A DNA stretch of 64,000 nucleotides. It comes from an uncultured Ruminococcus sp. Lineage in GTDB: Bacteria; Bacillota; Clostridia; Oscillospirales; Acutalibacteraceae. The translations under genes and the position numbers were made by a program. Where the stretch lies: contig CAKSNZ010000006.1 of NCBI GenBank assembly GCA_934476515.1, forward strand, positions 1 to 64,000. The letters run 5' to 3'. Below the pieces are notes generated by a model. That model was given only the letters and a program-made list of their open reading frames with translations. It searched no databases and was not told where the DNA came from. This document shows positions 17,108 to 25,016 of this stretch, piece after piece (within the stretch, counting starts at the first letter, position 1; every line of letters starts with the position of its first letter).

Positions 17108-17959
17108 TCATTCTAAATAATCTGACTTTCTCTCATACATAAAGAATGCTAACATAATACCAATGAAAATAATTGACATTACAATGGCTGATGAAGATAG
17201 CTGAGAGTAGTTAAAGTTGTTGTAGTTGTTGTTTATAAAGTTCTGTAGAAAGTAAACATTCTCATTTGGGTATGTACCAAACAGTGAGAATGACTCTCTG
17301 AACATTCTAAATGAATTGATAACTGCCATTAAGAATACAAAGAATGTTGTTGGAGTGATAAGTGGTAAAGTGATTTTTACTGTTGTTTTAAAGCTACTTG
17401 CACCCTCAAGATAAGCACTTTCGTGAACTGACTTTGGTAGATTGGCAAGTCCTGCAGTAAAGAGTATTACACAGAAACCACAGTTTTTCCATATGTAAAT
17501 CAGGATAATCATTACCATAGAAAATCCACTGCTAAAGAAATGTACTGTATCAAAACCAAGTGAATTTAGAATATTGTTGATTACACCATAATCGTTAAAT
17601 AGCATTTGCCAAATATAAATTAGGGATGCTGCCGGAATTACAATGGGCATTAAATATGCACTTCTAAAGAAAGAAGTTATTTTCTCAAAACTATTTAAAA
17701 ATTGAGCAATCAAGAAAGAAATAATCATCAGTAGCGGAATTGCTACAACTGTAAAAATCATAGTATTCTTTAGTGCATACAGAAATGCTTTGTTCTTAAA
17801 AATCGCTATGTAGTTATCCGGTCCTACAAAATGCCCACCTGACATTAAGCTGTTGTATATACACATTAAGTATGGAATAGCATAAAAAACTGTAATACCT
17901 ATTAATGATGGCAACAAAAATAAATATGCCCATACCGTTTGTTTTTTCTCAAATTTCAT
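17108..17959 (-). CDS. Carbohydrate ABC importer permease, MalF/UgpA type
   Basis: 283 residues, six membrane helices. EAA loop ESAYLEGASSFKTTVKITLP at about 180-200. VWAYLFLLPSLIGITVFYAIP at the start is the typical first helix of UgpA-like permeases. It partners with the MalG-like subunit to form the sugar channel. It lies 8 bp after the solute-binding lipoprotein gene. Confidence 0.88.
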   Translation of the reverse strand: MKFEKKQTVWAYLFLLPSLIGITVFYAIPYLMCIYNSLMSGGHFVGPDNYIAIFKNKAFLYALKNTMIFTVVAIPLLMIISFLIAQFLNSFEKITSFFRSAYLMPIVIPAASLIYIWQMLFNDYGVINNILNSLGFDTVHFFSSGFSMVMIILIYIWKNCGFCVILFTAGLANLPKSVHESAYLEGASSFKTTVKITLPLITPTTFFVFLMAVINSFRMFRESFSLFGTYPNENVYFLQNFINNNYNNFNYSQLSSSAIVMSIIFIGIMLAFFMYERKSDYLE

Positions 17960-17967
17960 AGTACACC

Positions 17968-19440
17968 TTATTCATATAAATAGATTTTTGTTTTACTGTT
18001 TAGGTTTGCAATAAAATTGTCAATAGAGATTTTGTCCTGCAAATAATCATCAACTAATGAGCCGATTACCTTGTCATTGTAGTAACCGTCTCTGATTTCA
18101 TAGGTGTTGATACTGTTAATGTAGGATGCGTATTTATCCATAAAACTATCTTGTTCCTTAATTTCATCAAAATCGGTACCACCATAAGCAGAACTACTTA
18201 AGGAATTATTTATCGCATCTTTGTTAACGGTAATGTTATATGTATCACCATAAGCAAAACTACTTAAGGAATTATTTAGCGCATCTTTGTTAACTGTTAT
18301 ATTGTATGTGTCACCGTAGGTTGAATCAAAGGTAATGAATCTTTGCATTCTTTCACCTAAAGAGTATTTGATAAATTCAAAGGCTTTTTCTTTTTTGTTA
18401 CTATTATTGTTTATCATAAAGCCACAACTGATAGTAGCTCTTGATTGATTTTCCTTTTCTGTAATACCACTGGTAAATGTTGTTTGGGTTGAGCTATAAC
18501 CTGACATATGGGATAAGCTAAAGTTGTATGGTGTGTAGATACCTGTTTCTTTATCGGTAGTACCCTTAGAAAGTAAACATTCACTTTTGCTTAGGTCTTT
18601 AGTAGTTTTAGTATCTGCAATAGATTTCTTTACTAACTTTTTAAGAGACTCTATAGTGCTTTTAAATTTTTTAGTTTCAAAATCAGTTGTATAGTCCTCT
18701 TTGTTAATGTTGTCATTAATGTACTGCAAGATAATTTCTTTTGAACTGGAATAGCTATCTGTTAAGCTAAGGTTATTGCTATTGTTAGCAAATTTCTTTA
18801 GCTTGTTGTTAATATTGCTATAGGTTAGCCTTGTGTTGGTAGCAAGGTCATAGTCTTTAAATAAAGCTGAGTTTGAGATATAAATATCGGGTTCAATCAG
18901 CATAGGCATCATATACCTTTTGCCTTTGAAAACACCTGTATCCATAAGTGTATTGTCATAATCATCAAGGCTAATTTTTCTTTCACTTTTATCATTCTTT
19001 AAAAGTATGTTCATATCAGCAAAAGCACCTTGATTAATCAGCTTTGAGACTGGTAGTTCATTATCCAAAATAATAATATCAGGGCCACCACCTGCCATTA
19101 TTTCTGTTGACATTTGTTGTATCATTCTATCTCGTGACGAGAAAGAAACAACCTTTACACTGTATTCACCCATTTTGTTTAAGGAACAGTAGTTGTTATA
19201 CATATGTACCATATCAAGTAGGGGATAGTAGAATTTAGTGTCTTGGTCATAATGTAAATCCTTATTGTTCGGGTCAACATAAGTGTAGATTGTAACTCTG
19301 TCACTACTGTTTAGTTCTTCTTGGTTTAGGTTTGTGCCTTTGGTGATGTATTCATCACTGTTTGAACAGGCGACTGTTGTAAACAAAGTACAAACTAAAA
19401 GTACAGACAAAATCATTTTTGAAAAAATTCTTCTTTTCAT
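17968..19440 (-). CDS. Extracellular solute-binding lipoprotein of sugar importer, with internal duplication
   Basis: 490 residues. Signal with lipobox TVAC (Cys25) anchors it outside. GGGPDIIILDNELPVSKLINQGAFADM (about 117-143) is the usual ligand-cleft segment of family 1 sugar-binding proteins, and the C-terminal third has the SLGERMQRFITF-type helices. Around residues 375-420 a 22-residue block (YGDTYNITVNKDALNNSLSS) occurs twice in tandem, a 66-bp DNA duplication. First gene of the operon, so it defines the substrate; the substrate itself cannot be told. Leader and promoter lie in 19441-19590. Confidence 0.85.
   Translation of the reverse strand: MKRRIFSKMILSVLLVCTLFTTVACSNSDEYITKGTNLNQEELNSSDRVTIYTYVDPNNKDLHYDQDTKFYYPLLDMVHMYNNYCSLNKMGEYSVKVVSFSSRDRMIQQMSTEIMAGGGPDIIILDNELPVSKLINQGAFADMNILLKNDKSERKISLDDYDNTLMDTGVFKGKRYMMPMLIEPDIYISNSALFKDYDLATNTRLTYSNINNKLKKFANNSNNLSLTDSYSSSKEIILQYINDNINKEDYTTDFETKKFKSTIESLKKLVKKSIADTKTTKDLSKSECLLSKGTTDKETGIYTPYNFSLSHMSGYSSTQTTFTSGITEKENQSRATISCGFMINNNSNKKEKAFEFIKYSLGERMQRFITFDSTYGDTYNITVNKDALNNSLSSFAYGDTYNITVNKDAINNSLSSSAYGGTDFDEIKEQDSFMDKYASYINSINTYEIRDGYYNDKVIGSLVDDYLQDKISIDNFIANLNSKTKIYLYE
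18193..18318 (-). repeat. 66-bp tandem duplication inside solute-binding protein gene
   Basis: Two adjacent copies with a 66-bp period, starting near 18193 and 18259, in frame (22 residues). They differ at a handful of positions, and the sequence on the third side diverges after the GTGTCACCGTAGG border. Confidence 0.85.
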
Positions 19441-19590
19441 AATAATATTACCTTTCGTATAATCACGATAATTATATCACTAAATATGGATAAATTGTGT
19501 ATAATTATTAATAAAATTCGAACAAAATGCAATTTTGTGAGATGTTATGAAAAATGATAAGATCTTTTGTGCAAAAGAACGGAATAAAAA

Positions 19591-19616
19591 AGCCACCCTG
19601 TTTTACCAGAGTGACT
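19591..19616 (-). terminator. Terminator of M23 peptidase gene
   Basis: Arms AGCCACCCTG / CAGAGTGACT (with G-U pairs); on the minus strand TTTTTTATT follows. Confidence 0.75.
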
Positions 19617-19647
19617 TTTTTAGATATATAGAGTTTTTTACTTGTTA

Positions 19648-21072
19648 TCAATATGAAACATAGTTTAGTGGGTTCTGTCTGTCTGAGCGTTCATCACCTG
19701 TTCTAACTTCAAAGTGTAGGTGATTACCTGTTGACTGACCTGTTGAACCGATAGCTGCAATTGTCTGTCCTTGTGTTACCTTTTGACCTTGGCTAACACT
19801 TACTGAAGAACAGTGACCGTATAGTGTTTTGTAACCATCACCATGATTAATAATAACATAGTTGCCATAACCACTATCATCATAACCTGCCCATTCAACT
19901 GTACCTGACTTTGAGGCAACAACTGTTGCACCATAGCAGTTACCGTCAGCTATATCAAGACCTGTGTGGAACTCTCCACCTTCTCTGTAGCCGTAGCTTG
20001 ATGAGATTGAATGTACTGATGGAGCAGGCCACATAAAGCCTTTGTTGCTTACATTAGCTTTTTTCTTTCCGTTACCCTTTACAATAACTTGGTCGCTTGA
20101 TTTCTTTACAGTTTTTACATTCATAATCGCTGCATCAATCTGTACACCATCTAGGAAAGAAACCTTGTATGTTGTTTCTTGCTTACCGGTAACACCCTTT
20201 TTGATTACCTTTTTGTAAGAAGAATCTTTGCTTTTATCATATTTAACTTTTGTTGAATATGGTAGATTTTCTGTTACTACTTGGTCAGCCTTAACTAGGA
20301 CTTGTAGTAATTCTTTCTTTTCAGCTTTCTTGATTAATGAGTCTGTGTCCTCAACTGAGTTACTGCTGAAAATACCACTTTCAACTTTCACTTCATTATA
20401 GAAGTTGATTTCTGTATTATCCTTATATTTTTTCTTAGCTTTGTTAATTATTTCATCAAGCTTATTCTGTAGTTCTGTTGCTGAAGAACAAACACCGATT
20501 AGCTCATCATTTACATAAAGACCGGCTACATCATCAGTAACGTTTGTGTCTGTTTCTACCATTGCATTTGAAACCGTCTGTGCATTAGTAGATGTTTCAT
20601 TCTGATTAACAACACCGATTTGATATACAGGTGTGAAAGAAGCATCTGTGTCTTTATTTAGTTTATCATTTGTAATTTCTTTTGCGTGTTGGATTACACC
20701 TGAGTCTGAAACAGAAGCAACTGTCTGTCCGTCAAGTTGAACATTTAGACCAAAGTCAATCCAGTTTGTCCAGTAGCCAACTGTTAGTACAAGTAAGATG
20801 ATTGCTAAAGTAGGGGCTACTCTGTTATACATAAATTTCTTTCTTGAAAAACTCTTTCTTTTGTTTTTCTTAGAAGGTGTAATAAATTTTACTATTCCTG
20901 AAAAGAATGTTGCCGGAACAACTACTATGTAGTAAAGCATAGATAGAATATTGTCCATTCTTTTTGTTTTCTTCTCACTTGTCTTTACTGCAAGTTGCTT
21001 ACGAACTTTTTTACTTCCTTTTATTCGCTCAATTTTTTCATATCCGTTTACACTAATAAACTTTGTACTCAA
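19648..21072 (-). CDS. Membrane-anchored M23 peptidoglycan endopeptidase with G5 domain
   Basis: 474 residues. A basic N-terminus, a membrane-associated hydrophobic stretch at about 42-62 and a transmembrane helix at about 86-105 place the rest outside. About residues 260-335 form a G5 domain (VTENLPYSTKVKYD ... YKVSFLDGVQ). The catalytic LytM/M23 domain occupies about 350-474: FHTGLDIAD carries the HxxxD zinc ligands and GNHLHFEVR the HxH ligands. It should cleave peptide cross-links in the wall. The start codon is TTG with GAGGAG 8 nt upstream. Two WalR-type boxes flank its promoter. Strong assignment. Confidence 0.93.
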   Translation of the reverse strand: MSTKFISVNGYEKIERIKGSKKVRKQLAVKTSEKKTKRMDNILSMLYYIVVVPATFFSGIVKFITPSKKNKRKSFSRKKFMYNRVAPTLAIILLVLTVGYWTNWIDFGLNVQLDGQTVASVSDSGVIQHAKEITNDKLNKDTDASFTPVYQIGVVNQNETSTNAQTVSNAMVETDTNVTDDVAGLYVNDELIGVCSSATELQNKLDEIINKAKKKYKDNTEINFYNEVKVESGIFSSNSVEDTDSLIKKAEKKELLQVLVKADQVVTENLPYSTKVKYDKSKDSSYKKVIKKGVTGKQETTYKVSFLDGVQIDAAIMNVKTVKKSSDQVIVKGNGKKKANVSNKGFMWPAPSVHSISSSYGYREGGEFHTGLDIADGNCYGATVVASKSGTVEWAGYDDSGYGNYVIINHGDGYKTLYGHCSSVSVSQGQKVTQGQTIAAIGSTGQSTGNHLHFEVRTGDERSDRQNPLNYVSY

Positions 21073-21089
21073 ATAAAAAACTCCTCATT

Positions 21090-21106
21090 TGTAACGATTT
21101 TGTAAC
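21090..21106 (-). promoter_or_regulatory. WalR/YycF-like box 1 before M23 peptidase gene
   Basis: TGTAAC-GATTT-TGTAAC on the plus strand, an exact fit to the published Firmicute consensus TGTWAH-N5-TGTWAH. It lies between the promoter and the ribosome binding site of a wall hydrolase gene, a classic WalKR target. Confidence 0.55.
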
Positions 21107-21120
21107 AAACAACAGTATTA

Positions 21121-21148
21121 ATTATAACAAACTGTTACAATTTTGCAA
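21121..21148 (-). promoter_or_regulatory. Promoter for M23 peptidase gene
   Basis: On the minus strand: TTGCAA, 16 bp, TATAAT. Confidence 0.65.
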
Positions 21149-21149
21149 T
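21133..21149 (-). promoter_or_regulatory. WalR/YycF-like box 2
   Basis: TGTTAC-AATTT-TGCAAT, one mismatch to the TGTWAH-N5-TGTWAH consensus. It overlaps the -35 region of the promoter. Confidence 0.4.
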
Positions 21150-21242
21150 AACTTTGATAGATGTTTGTAACTATATCAATACAACATAAGGAGTTGGGTA
21201 TTTTTTTTGTTTAGTTTGCACGATAAAACTTGTCAAGTTTTG

Positions 21243-21695
21243 TTAATAGTATAAGTCCTCTGTAGTTAAGTCTTTTATTACATTGTAATATTCCACTAGG
21301 GAATTATGTGCTTTTTCAGCATCATGTGCAAGGTAGTTGCCACATTCAATTTTGTCTGTACCGGGAATTTTACCCTGATGATTCATACAATCCTTCATTA
21401 CTTCTTTAATGTAAGCAAGTGCATCCTCATTGCTTGTATCTCTCATTAGTAGATAGAAACCTGTACAACAACCCATAGGTCCAAAGTAAATTACATTGTC
21501 CTTTAGTTTACCGTTTCTTGCATATGTTGCGAATAGATGCTCAATAGTGTGCATTGCGTTAATGTCAAGAAATGGTGGGGTGTTTGGCTTAATAAATCTT
21601 AGGTCGTATGTTGTAATATCACCGTCAATTCGTGAAATATATACTCCCGGTTCAAGTTTGTTGTGGTCAACAGAAAAAGATGTAATTCTTTCCAT
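21243..21695 (-). CDS. luxS: S-ribosylhomocysteine lyase
   Basis: 150 residues, standard for LuxS. It splits S-ribosylhomocysteine into homocysteine and the AI-2 precursor DPD in the activated methyl cycle. AMHTIEHLFAT holds the HxxEH metal site, KIECGNYLAHD supplies the third metal ligand Cys, and MGCCTGFYL carries the catalytic Cys. ATG 21695 is chosen because GGAG is 6 nt upstream; the in-frame TTG at 21707 is part of that site. It starts 12 bp after the GH25 lysozyme stop and is probably co-transcribed. Confidence 0.97.
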   Translation of the reverse strand: MERITSFSVDHNKLEPGVYISRIDGDITTYDLRFIKPNTPPFLDINAMHTIEHLFATYARNGKLKDNVIYFGPMGCCTGFYLLMRDTSNEDALAYIKEVMKDCMNHQGKIPGTDKIECGNYLAHDAEKAHNSLVEYYNVIKDLTTEDLYY

Positions 21696-21707
21696 AATAA
21701 TCTCCAA

Positions 21708-22667
21708 TCAATATTTGTACATACAAACATTAAGGTCAACTGTACCCTCAATGCCGTCTATTGTGCCATCGGTAGAATATTGCCACATACCAAATTCATA
21801 ATAGTAATCAGGCAAATCTTCATATGATGCAAGCCATACTTCATAATTGTTAATTTTTGCAAGGTCATATTCGTAGTACAGTAAACTTCTGTTTGCATAA
21901 ATAACAGGTATATAACCTGACTTTTCTATTTCACTGCAATATGTCTTTGCACAATTTGTCAATGTTTCTCTGTCCAGTTCATCAGTTCTGGCTTCTTCGT
22001 TTTCGTAATGTTCCCAGTCGTATGCTACAGGGTACTGAATGTTGTAGTCCTTAATCAGCTTTAGTGTGTAGTCTGCTTCTTCCTTAGCCTCTTTATCTGT
22101 GATAGCCTGACTGTAGAAATACACACCCACCTTGATACCTGCACTTGTAGCACCTTCAATATTCTGCTTAAACTTTTCATCAGTATATAAGATACCCTTA
22201 GTGCCGTAACCTCTGCCACCACAACGAATCATAGCAAAGTCAACACCGGCGTTCTTCACCTTAGTCCAATCAATATCACCTTGAGCATAGCTAACATCAA
22301 TACCTACTGTTGAAATGTTTTTGCCATTGTGTTTATATTCTATAAATCCGTTTTTGTTGGTGTAAAAGTTATTATCATCATAAGGATTTCGTGACAAGCC
22401 GGGGATTGCATTTATGTAAACAGGGTCTTGTCCTGCCTCTGTACGAATAGCAATTTTCTCATTAGTACCGACTGAGTCTGTAGAAACTTGGCTATGAGCT
22501 TTGCTGTTATCTTCTTCCTTAATAAAGAATTTCCAAGTGACAAAGCCACCACCTAGGAATAAACAAATAGCCAGTAGAATAGAAACAATAACAATTATTA
22601 AAGTTTTTTTTGACTTATTATTTTTCTTCTTTGTTTTTCTTTTCTTTTTAGTTTGTCCATGTTTCAT
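21708..22667 (-). CDS. Membrane-anchored GH25 lysozyme
   Basis: 319 residues. A very basic N-terminus (KKKRKTKKKNNKSKK) precedes one membrane helix (about 23-45), so the catalytic part faces the wall. Residues 120-319 are a glycosyl hydrolase family 25 domain: TVGIDVSYAQGDIDW carries the first catalytic Asp, FAMIRCGGRGYG, GVYFYSQA, and VAYDWEHYE carries the DxE acid pair. It would cut between N-acetylmuramic acid and N-acetylglucosamine. Co-located with the M23 peptidase, and in an operon with luxS. Confidence 0.93.
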   Translation of the reverse strand: MKHGQTKKKRKTKKKNNKSKKTLIIVIVSILLAICLFLGGGFVTWKFFIKEEDNSKAHSQVSTDSVGTNEKIAIRTEAGQDPVYINAIPGLSRNPYDDNNFYTNKNGFIEYKHNGKNISTVGIDVSYAQGDIDWTKVKNAGVDFAMIRCGGRGYGTKGILYTDEKFKQNIEGATSAGIKVGVYFYSQAITDKEAKEEADYTLKLIKDYNIQYPVAYDWEHYENEEARTDELDRETLTNCAKTYCSEIEKSGYIPVIYANRSLLYYEYDLAKINNYEVWLASYEDLPDYYYEFGMWQYSTDGTIDGIEGTVDLNVCMYKY

Positions 22668-22688
22668 AATATAACCATCCTTATTTAG

Positions 22689-22717
22689 AGAATATCACAA
22701 AAGTTTAATTGTGTAAA
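22689..22717 (-). promoter_or_regulatory. Promoter for GH25-luxS
   Basis: On the minus strand: TTTACA, 17 bp, TATTCT, ending about 20 bp before the start codon. Confidence 0.5.
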
Positions 22718-22768
22718 TGGTAAATAGGTGAATATTCTTGGAAAAGTAAGAAATAAAATGTAGAATAA

Positions 22769-22797
22769 TTGCATATACTAATATAATAGGTTATAAT
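22769..22797 (+). promoter_or_regulatory. Promoter for carbon-nitrogen hydrolase gene
   Basis: TTGCAT, 17 bp, TATAAT, ending 17 bp before the start codon. Confidence 0.6.
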
Positions 22798-22814
22798 TTC
22801 CTTGAGGTGATATT

Positions 22815-23591
22815 ATGAAAATTGCTCTCTTTCAAAGTGATATTGATTGGTGCAACAAGAAAGAAAATTATGTTGTAGCTAAGAAGAAAATCAGTGAGGC
22901 TTCTGCTTTAGGTTGTGAAGTTATATTTTTTCCTGAAATGAGCTTTACCGGTTTTACTATGAATATAGATGTCAGTAAAGAAAAAAATAATGAAACTATT
23001 GAATATATAAAGCCACTTGCAAAGAAAAATAATATTGCAGTTGGTTTTGGTTATGTAAAGGACTTAGGTGATAAATGTGAAAACCACTATGCAGTAGTTG
23101 ACAGTAACGGTGAAGTTATCAGCGATTATGCTAAAATTCATCCATTTTCTGCCGGATATGAAAGTAAATATTTTGTTGGTGGCAGTGAACTTACAAAATA
23201 TAAAATTAACGGTATGAATTTTTCCACCTTTATTTGTTATGACCTTCGTTTTCCTGAAATTTTCCAAGCAGTTAGGGAGGACAGTGACATTATTGTTGTA
23301 CCTGCTAATTGGCCTAGAAGTAGAAGTGAACACTTCAAAACCCTTTTAAAAGCCAGAGCAATTGAAACGGAATGTTATGTGCTTGGGATAAATTGTGTTG
23401 GTGTACATGACGATACATATTATAGTGGTGACACTATGGCAATTAATCCTTTTGGTGAGGTTATTAAATGTGTCAGCAACATTCAAGATTTGTTAGTTGT
23501 AAATATCAACAATGATGTGGCTGAATATAGGGAAAAACTAAATACCAATAAAGACAGACGACCTGATTTATATAAGAAATTTCTGTATTAA
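22815..23591 (+). CDS. Carbon-nitrogen hydrolase (nitrilase superfamily, omega-amidase-like)
   Basis: 258 residues. The Glu-Lys-Cys catalytic triad is visible: FFPEMSFTGF (Glu about 38), AKIHPFSAG (Lys about 110) and STFICYDLRFPE (Cys about 142). Length and YDLRFPE context fit the YafV/Nit2 omega-amidase branch, which hydrolyses 2-oxoglutaramate or 2-oxosuccinamate, but other small amides are possible. The nearby luxS suggests a possible link to methionine salvage. Single gene ended by a terminator shared with the convergent acetyltransferase. Confidence 0.88.
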   Translation: MKIALFQSDIDWCNKKENYVVAKKKISEASALGCEVIFFPEMSFTGFTMNIDVSKEKNNETIEYIKPLAKKNNIAVGFGYVKDLGDKCENHYAVVDSNGEVISDYAKIHPFSAGYESKYFVGGSELTKYKINGMNFSTFICYDLRFPEIFQAVREDSDIIVVPANWPRSRSEHFKTLLKARAIETECYVLGINCVGVHDDTYYSGDTMAINPFGEVIKCVSNIQDLLVVNINNDVAEYREKLNTNKDRRPDLYKKFLY

Positions 23592-23594
23592 AAT

Positions 23595-23623
23595 AGCACC
23601 ATTACTCATTGAGTAGTGGTGCT
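23595..23623. terminator. Shared terminator between convergent genes
   Basis: Arms AGCACCATTACTC / GAGTAGTGGTGCT with loop ATT; a short T-run follows on the plus strand. Confidence 0.7.
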
Positions 23624-23633
23624 TTGCTTATGT

Positions 23634-24050
23634 TTATAGATTTTTTGTCATAAATATGTGAGGGCAATATTCATCTAAATAAGGTTCACCTTGTTTTTCG
23701 TAACCTTGCTTTAGGTAAAATTCCGATACCCTTTCTTGTGCTGAAAGTGATAGGGAAGAACCACCCTTTTCTTTAACAATTTTCTCAGCAAAGTTAAGTA
23801 ATTCTCTGCCTATACCCTTACCTCTGTAACTTTTAATAACTGCAATTCTGCCAAAGTGATAACCTTTTAATTCTTCATCATAAAAAATTCTGGCAGTTCC
23901 GATAGGCTTTTCCTTGTCATAACATACTAAATGAATTGCAGTATTATCAATATTATCAAATTCATTTTTAAAGCCTTGTTCATCAATAAAAACCTCTTGG
24001 CGAATATTCTTTGCTTCTTTTGGTAATTTATCGTAAGCCTTAATCTCCAT
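23634..24050 (-). CDS. GNAT acetyltransferase, ElaA/YjcF-like
   Basis: 138 residues. IRQEVFIDEQGF at the N-terminus is typical of the ElaA/YjcF subgroup; HFGRIAVIKSYRGKGIGREL carries the acetyl-CoA pyrophosphate loop RGKGIG, and SEFYLKQGYEKQGEPYLDE the closing strand with the EYCPHIFM ending of the family. Substrate unknown. No clear operon partners. Confidence 0.85.
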   Translation of the reverse strand: MEIKAYDKLPKEAKNIRQEVFIDEQGFKNEFDNIDNTAIHLVCYDKEKPIGTARIFYDEELKGYHFGRIAVIKSYRGKGIGRELLNFAEKIVKEKGGSSLSLSAQERVSEFYLKQGYEKQGEPYLDEYCPHIFMTKNL

Positions 24051-24204
24051 TTCGTACCAATCCTTTAAAATCGCTTTCTATTATTATAACAGAAAATGCG
24101 ACAAAATAAAACTTTTTCTTTTCTATTATATAAGGGGAATTTGCAGAATAAAGAAACCATATAAATAGTATATAATACCTTTGCTATTTTTTTGTAAATA
24201 TTAA

Positions 24205-24233
24205 TTGCAAACACCAATATAATCTGTTATAAT
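24205..24233 (+). promoter_or_regulatory. Promoter for trmB operon
   Basis: TTGCAA, 17 bp, TATAAT, about 120 bp before trmB. Confidence 0.65.
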
Positions 24234-24241
24234 GATGTAAT

Positions 24242-24261
24242 GGTAACTACATATTGTTACC
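24242..24261 (+). promoter_or_regulatory. Inverted repeat at predicted transcription start
   Basis: GGTAAC-TACATATT-GTTACC, 9 bp after the -10 box, spanning the expected +1. A candidate operator or 5' RNA hairpin. Confidence 0.4.
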
Positions 24262-24353
24262 TTATTGTCAAATAAGCTGACAAAAGTTATATTATAGTAA
24301 AAACTTTATTAATATTTTGAAACACTATATTACAAAAGGAAATTATTATATTT

Positions 24354-25004
24354 ATGAGAATAAGAAAGAAAAAGTGGGCAGCTCCTGAACTGGCAGAATG
24401 TCCTTTTTATACTAAAGAACCTGACCAATACAAAGGTAAATGGATGAGTTGGTTCAAGAAAGAACAGCCTATTCACCTTGAAGTCGGTTGTGGCAAAGGT
24501 ACATTTGCCGGTACTATGGCAAAGAACCACCCTGATATTAACTATATTGCAGTTGATATTAAGGAAGATATGCTTGGTGTTGCAAGAAGAAATGTTGTAA
24601 AAATCTTTGGTGAACAGGAAGTAAATAACCTTGTGCTAGTACAGAAAAACTGTGAGCAAATCGGTGACACTTTCTCCTCAGAAGATAACATCGAAAGAAT
24701 GTACATTAACTTCTGTAACCCTTGGCCTAGAGAAAAACATAAGAAAAGAAGATTAACTTTCCCTAGAAAGTTAGTTCAGTATAGAGAGTTTCTACCTGAT
24801 AATGGTGAAATTCACTTTAAAACCGATGATGATGAACTTTTTGAAGAAAGCATTGAGTACTTTAAGGAATGTAACTTTGAAATTACAGAGATTACATATG
24901 ACCTACATAATAGTGATATTGATGGTGGTCCTATGACAGAACATGAAAAAATGTTTTCTGATGAAGGTATAAAGATTAAGTATTTGACTGCTGTTAAAAA
25001 GTAA
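24354..25004 (+). CDS. trmB: tRNA (guanine-N7-)-methyltransferase
   Basis: 216 residues. It makes m7G46 in tRNA. LEVGCGKGTFAGTMA is the SAM loop, YINFCNPWPREKHKKRRL the hallmark PWxKxxHxxxR catalytic segment, and FKTDDDELFE the conserved C-terminal motif. Start ATG follows a weak AAGGAAA site. First gene of a plus-strand run; the lipoprotein gene begins 12 bp later. Confidence 0.96.
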   Translation: MRIRKKKWAAPELAECPFYTKEPDQYKGKWMSWFKKEQPIHLEVGCGKGTFAGTMAKNHPDINYIAVDIKEDMLGVARRNVVKIFGEQEVNNLVLVQKNCEQIGDTFSSEDNIERMYINFCNPWPREKHKKRRLTFPRKLVQYREFLPDNGEIHFKTDDDELFEESIEYFKECNFEITEITYDLHNSDIDGGPMTEHEKMFSDEGIKIKYLTAVKK

Positions 25005-25016
25005 GGAAGAATATAT

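Larger units (their letters stand above)
24051..24353 (+). other. Divergent intergenic region before trmB
   Basis: 303 bp of AT-rich DNA. It contains a consensus promoter and a short inverted repeat (listed separately); I see no RNA gene or extra reading frame in it. Confidence 0.5.
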
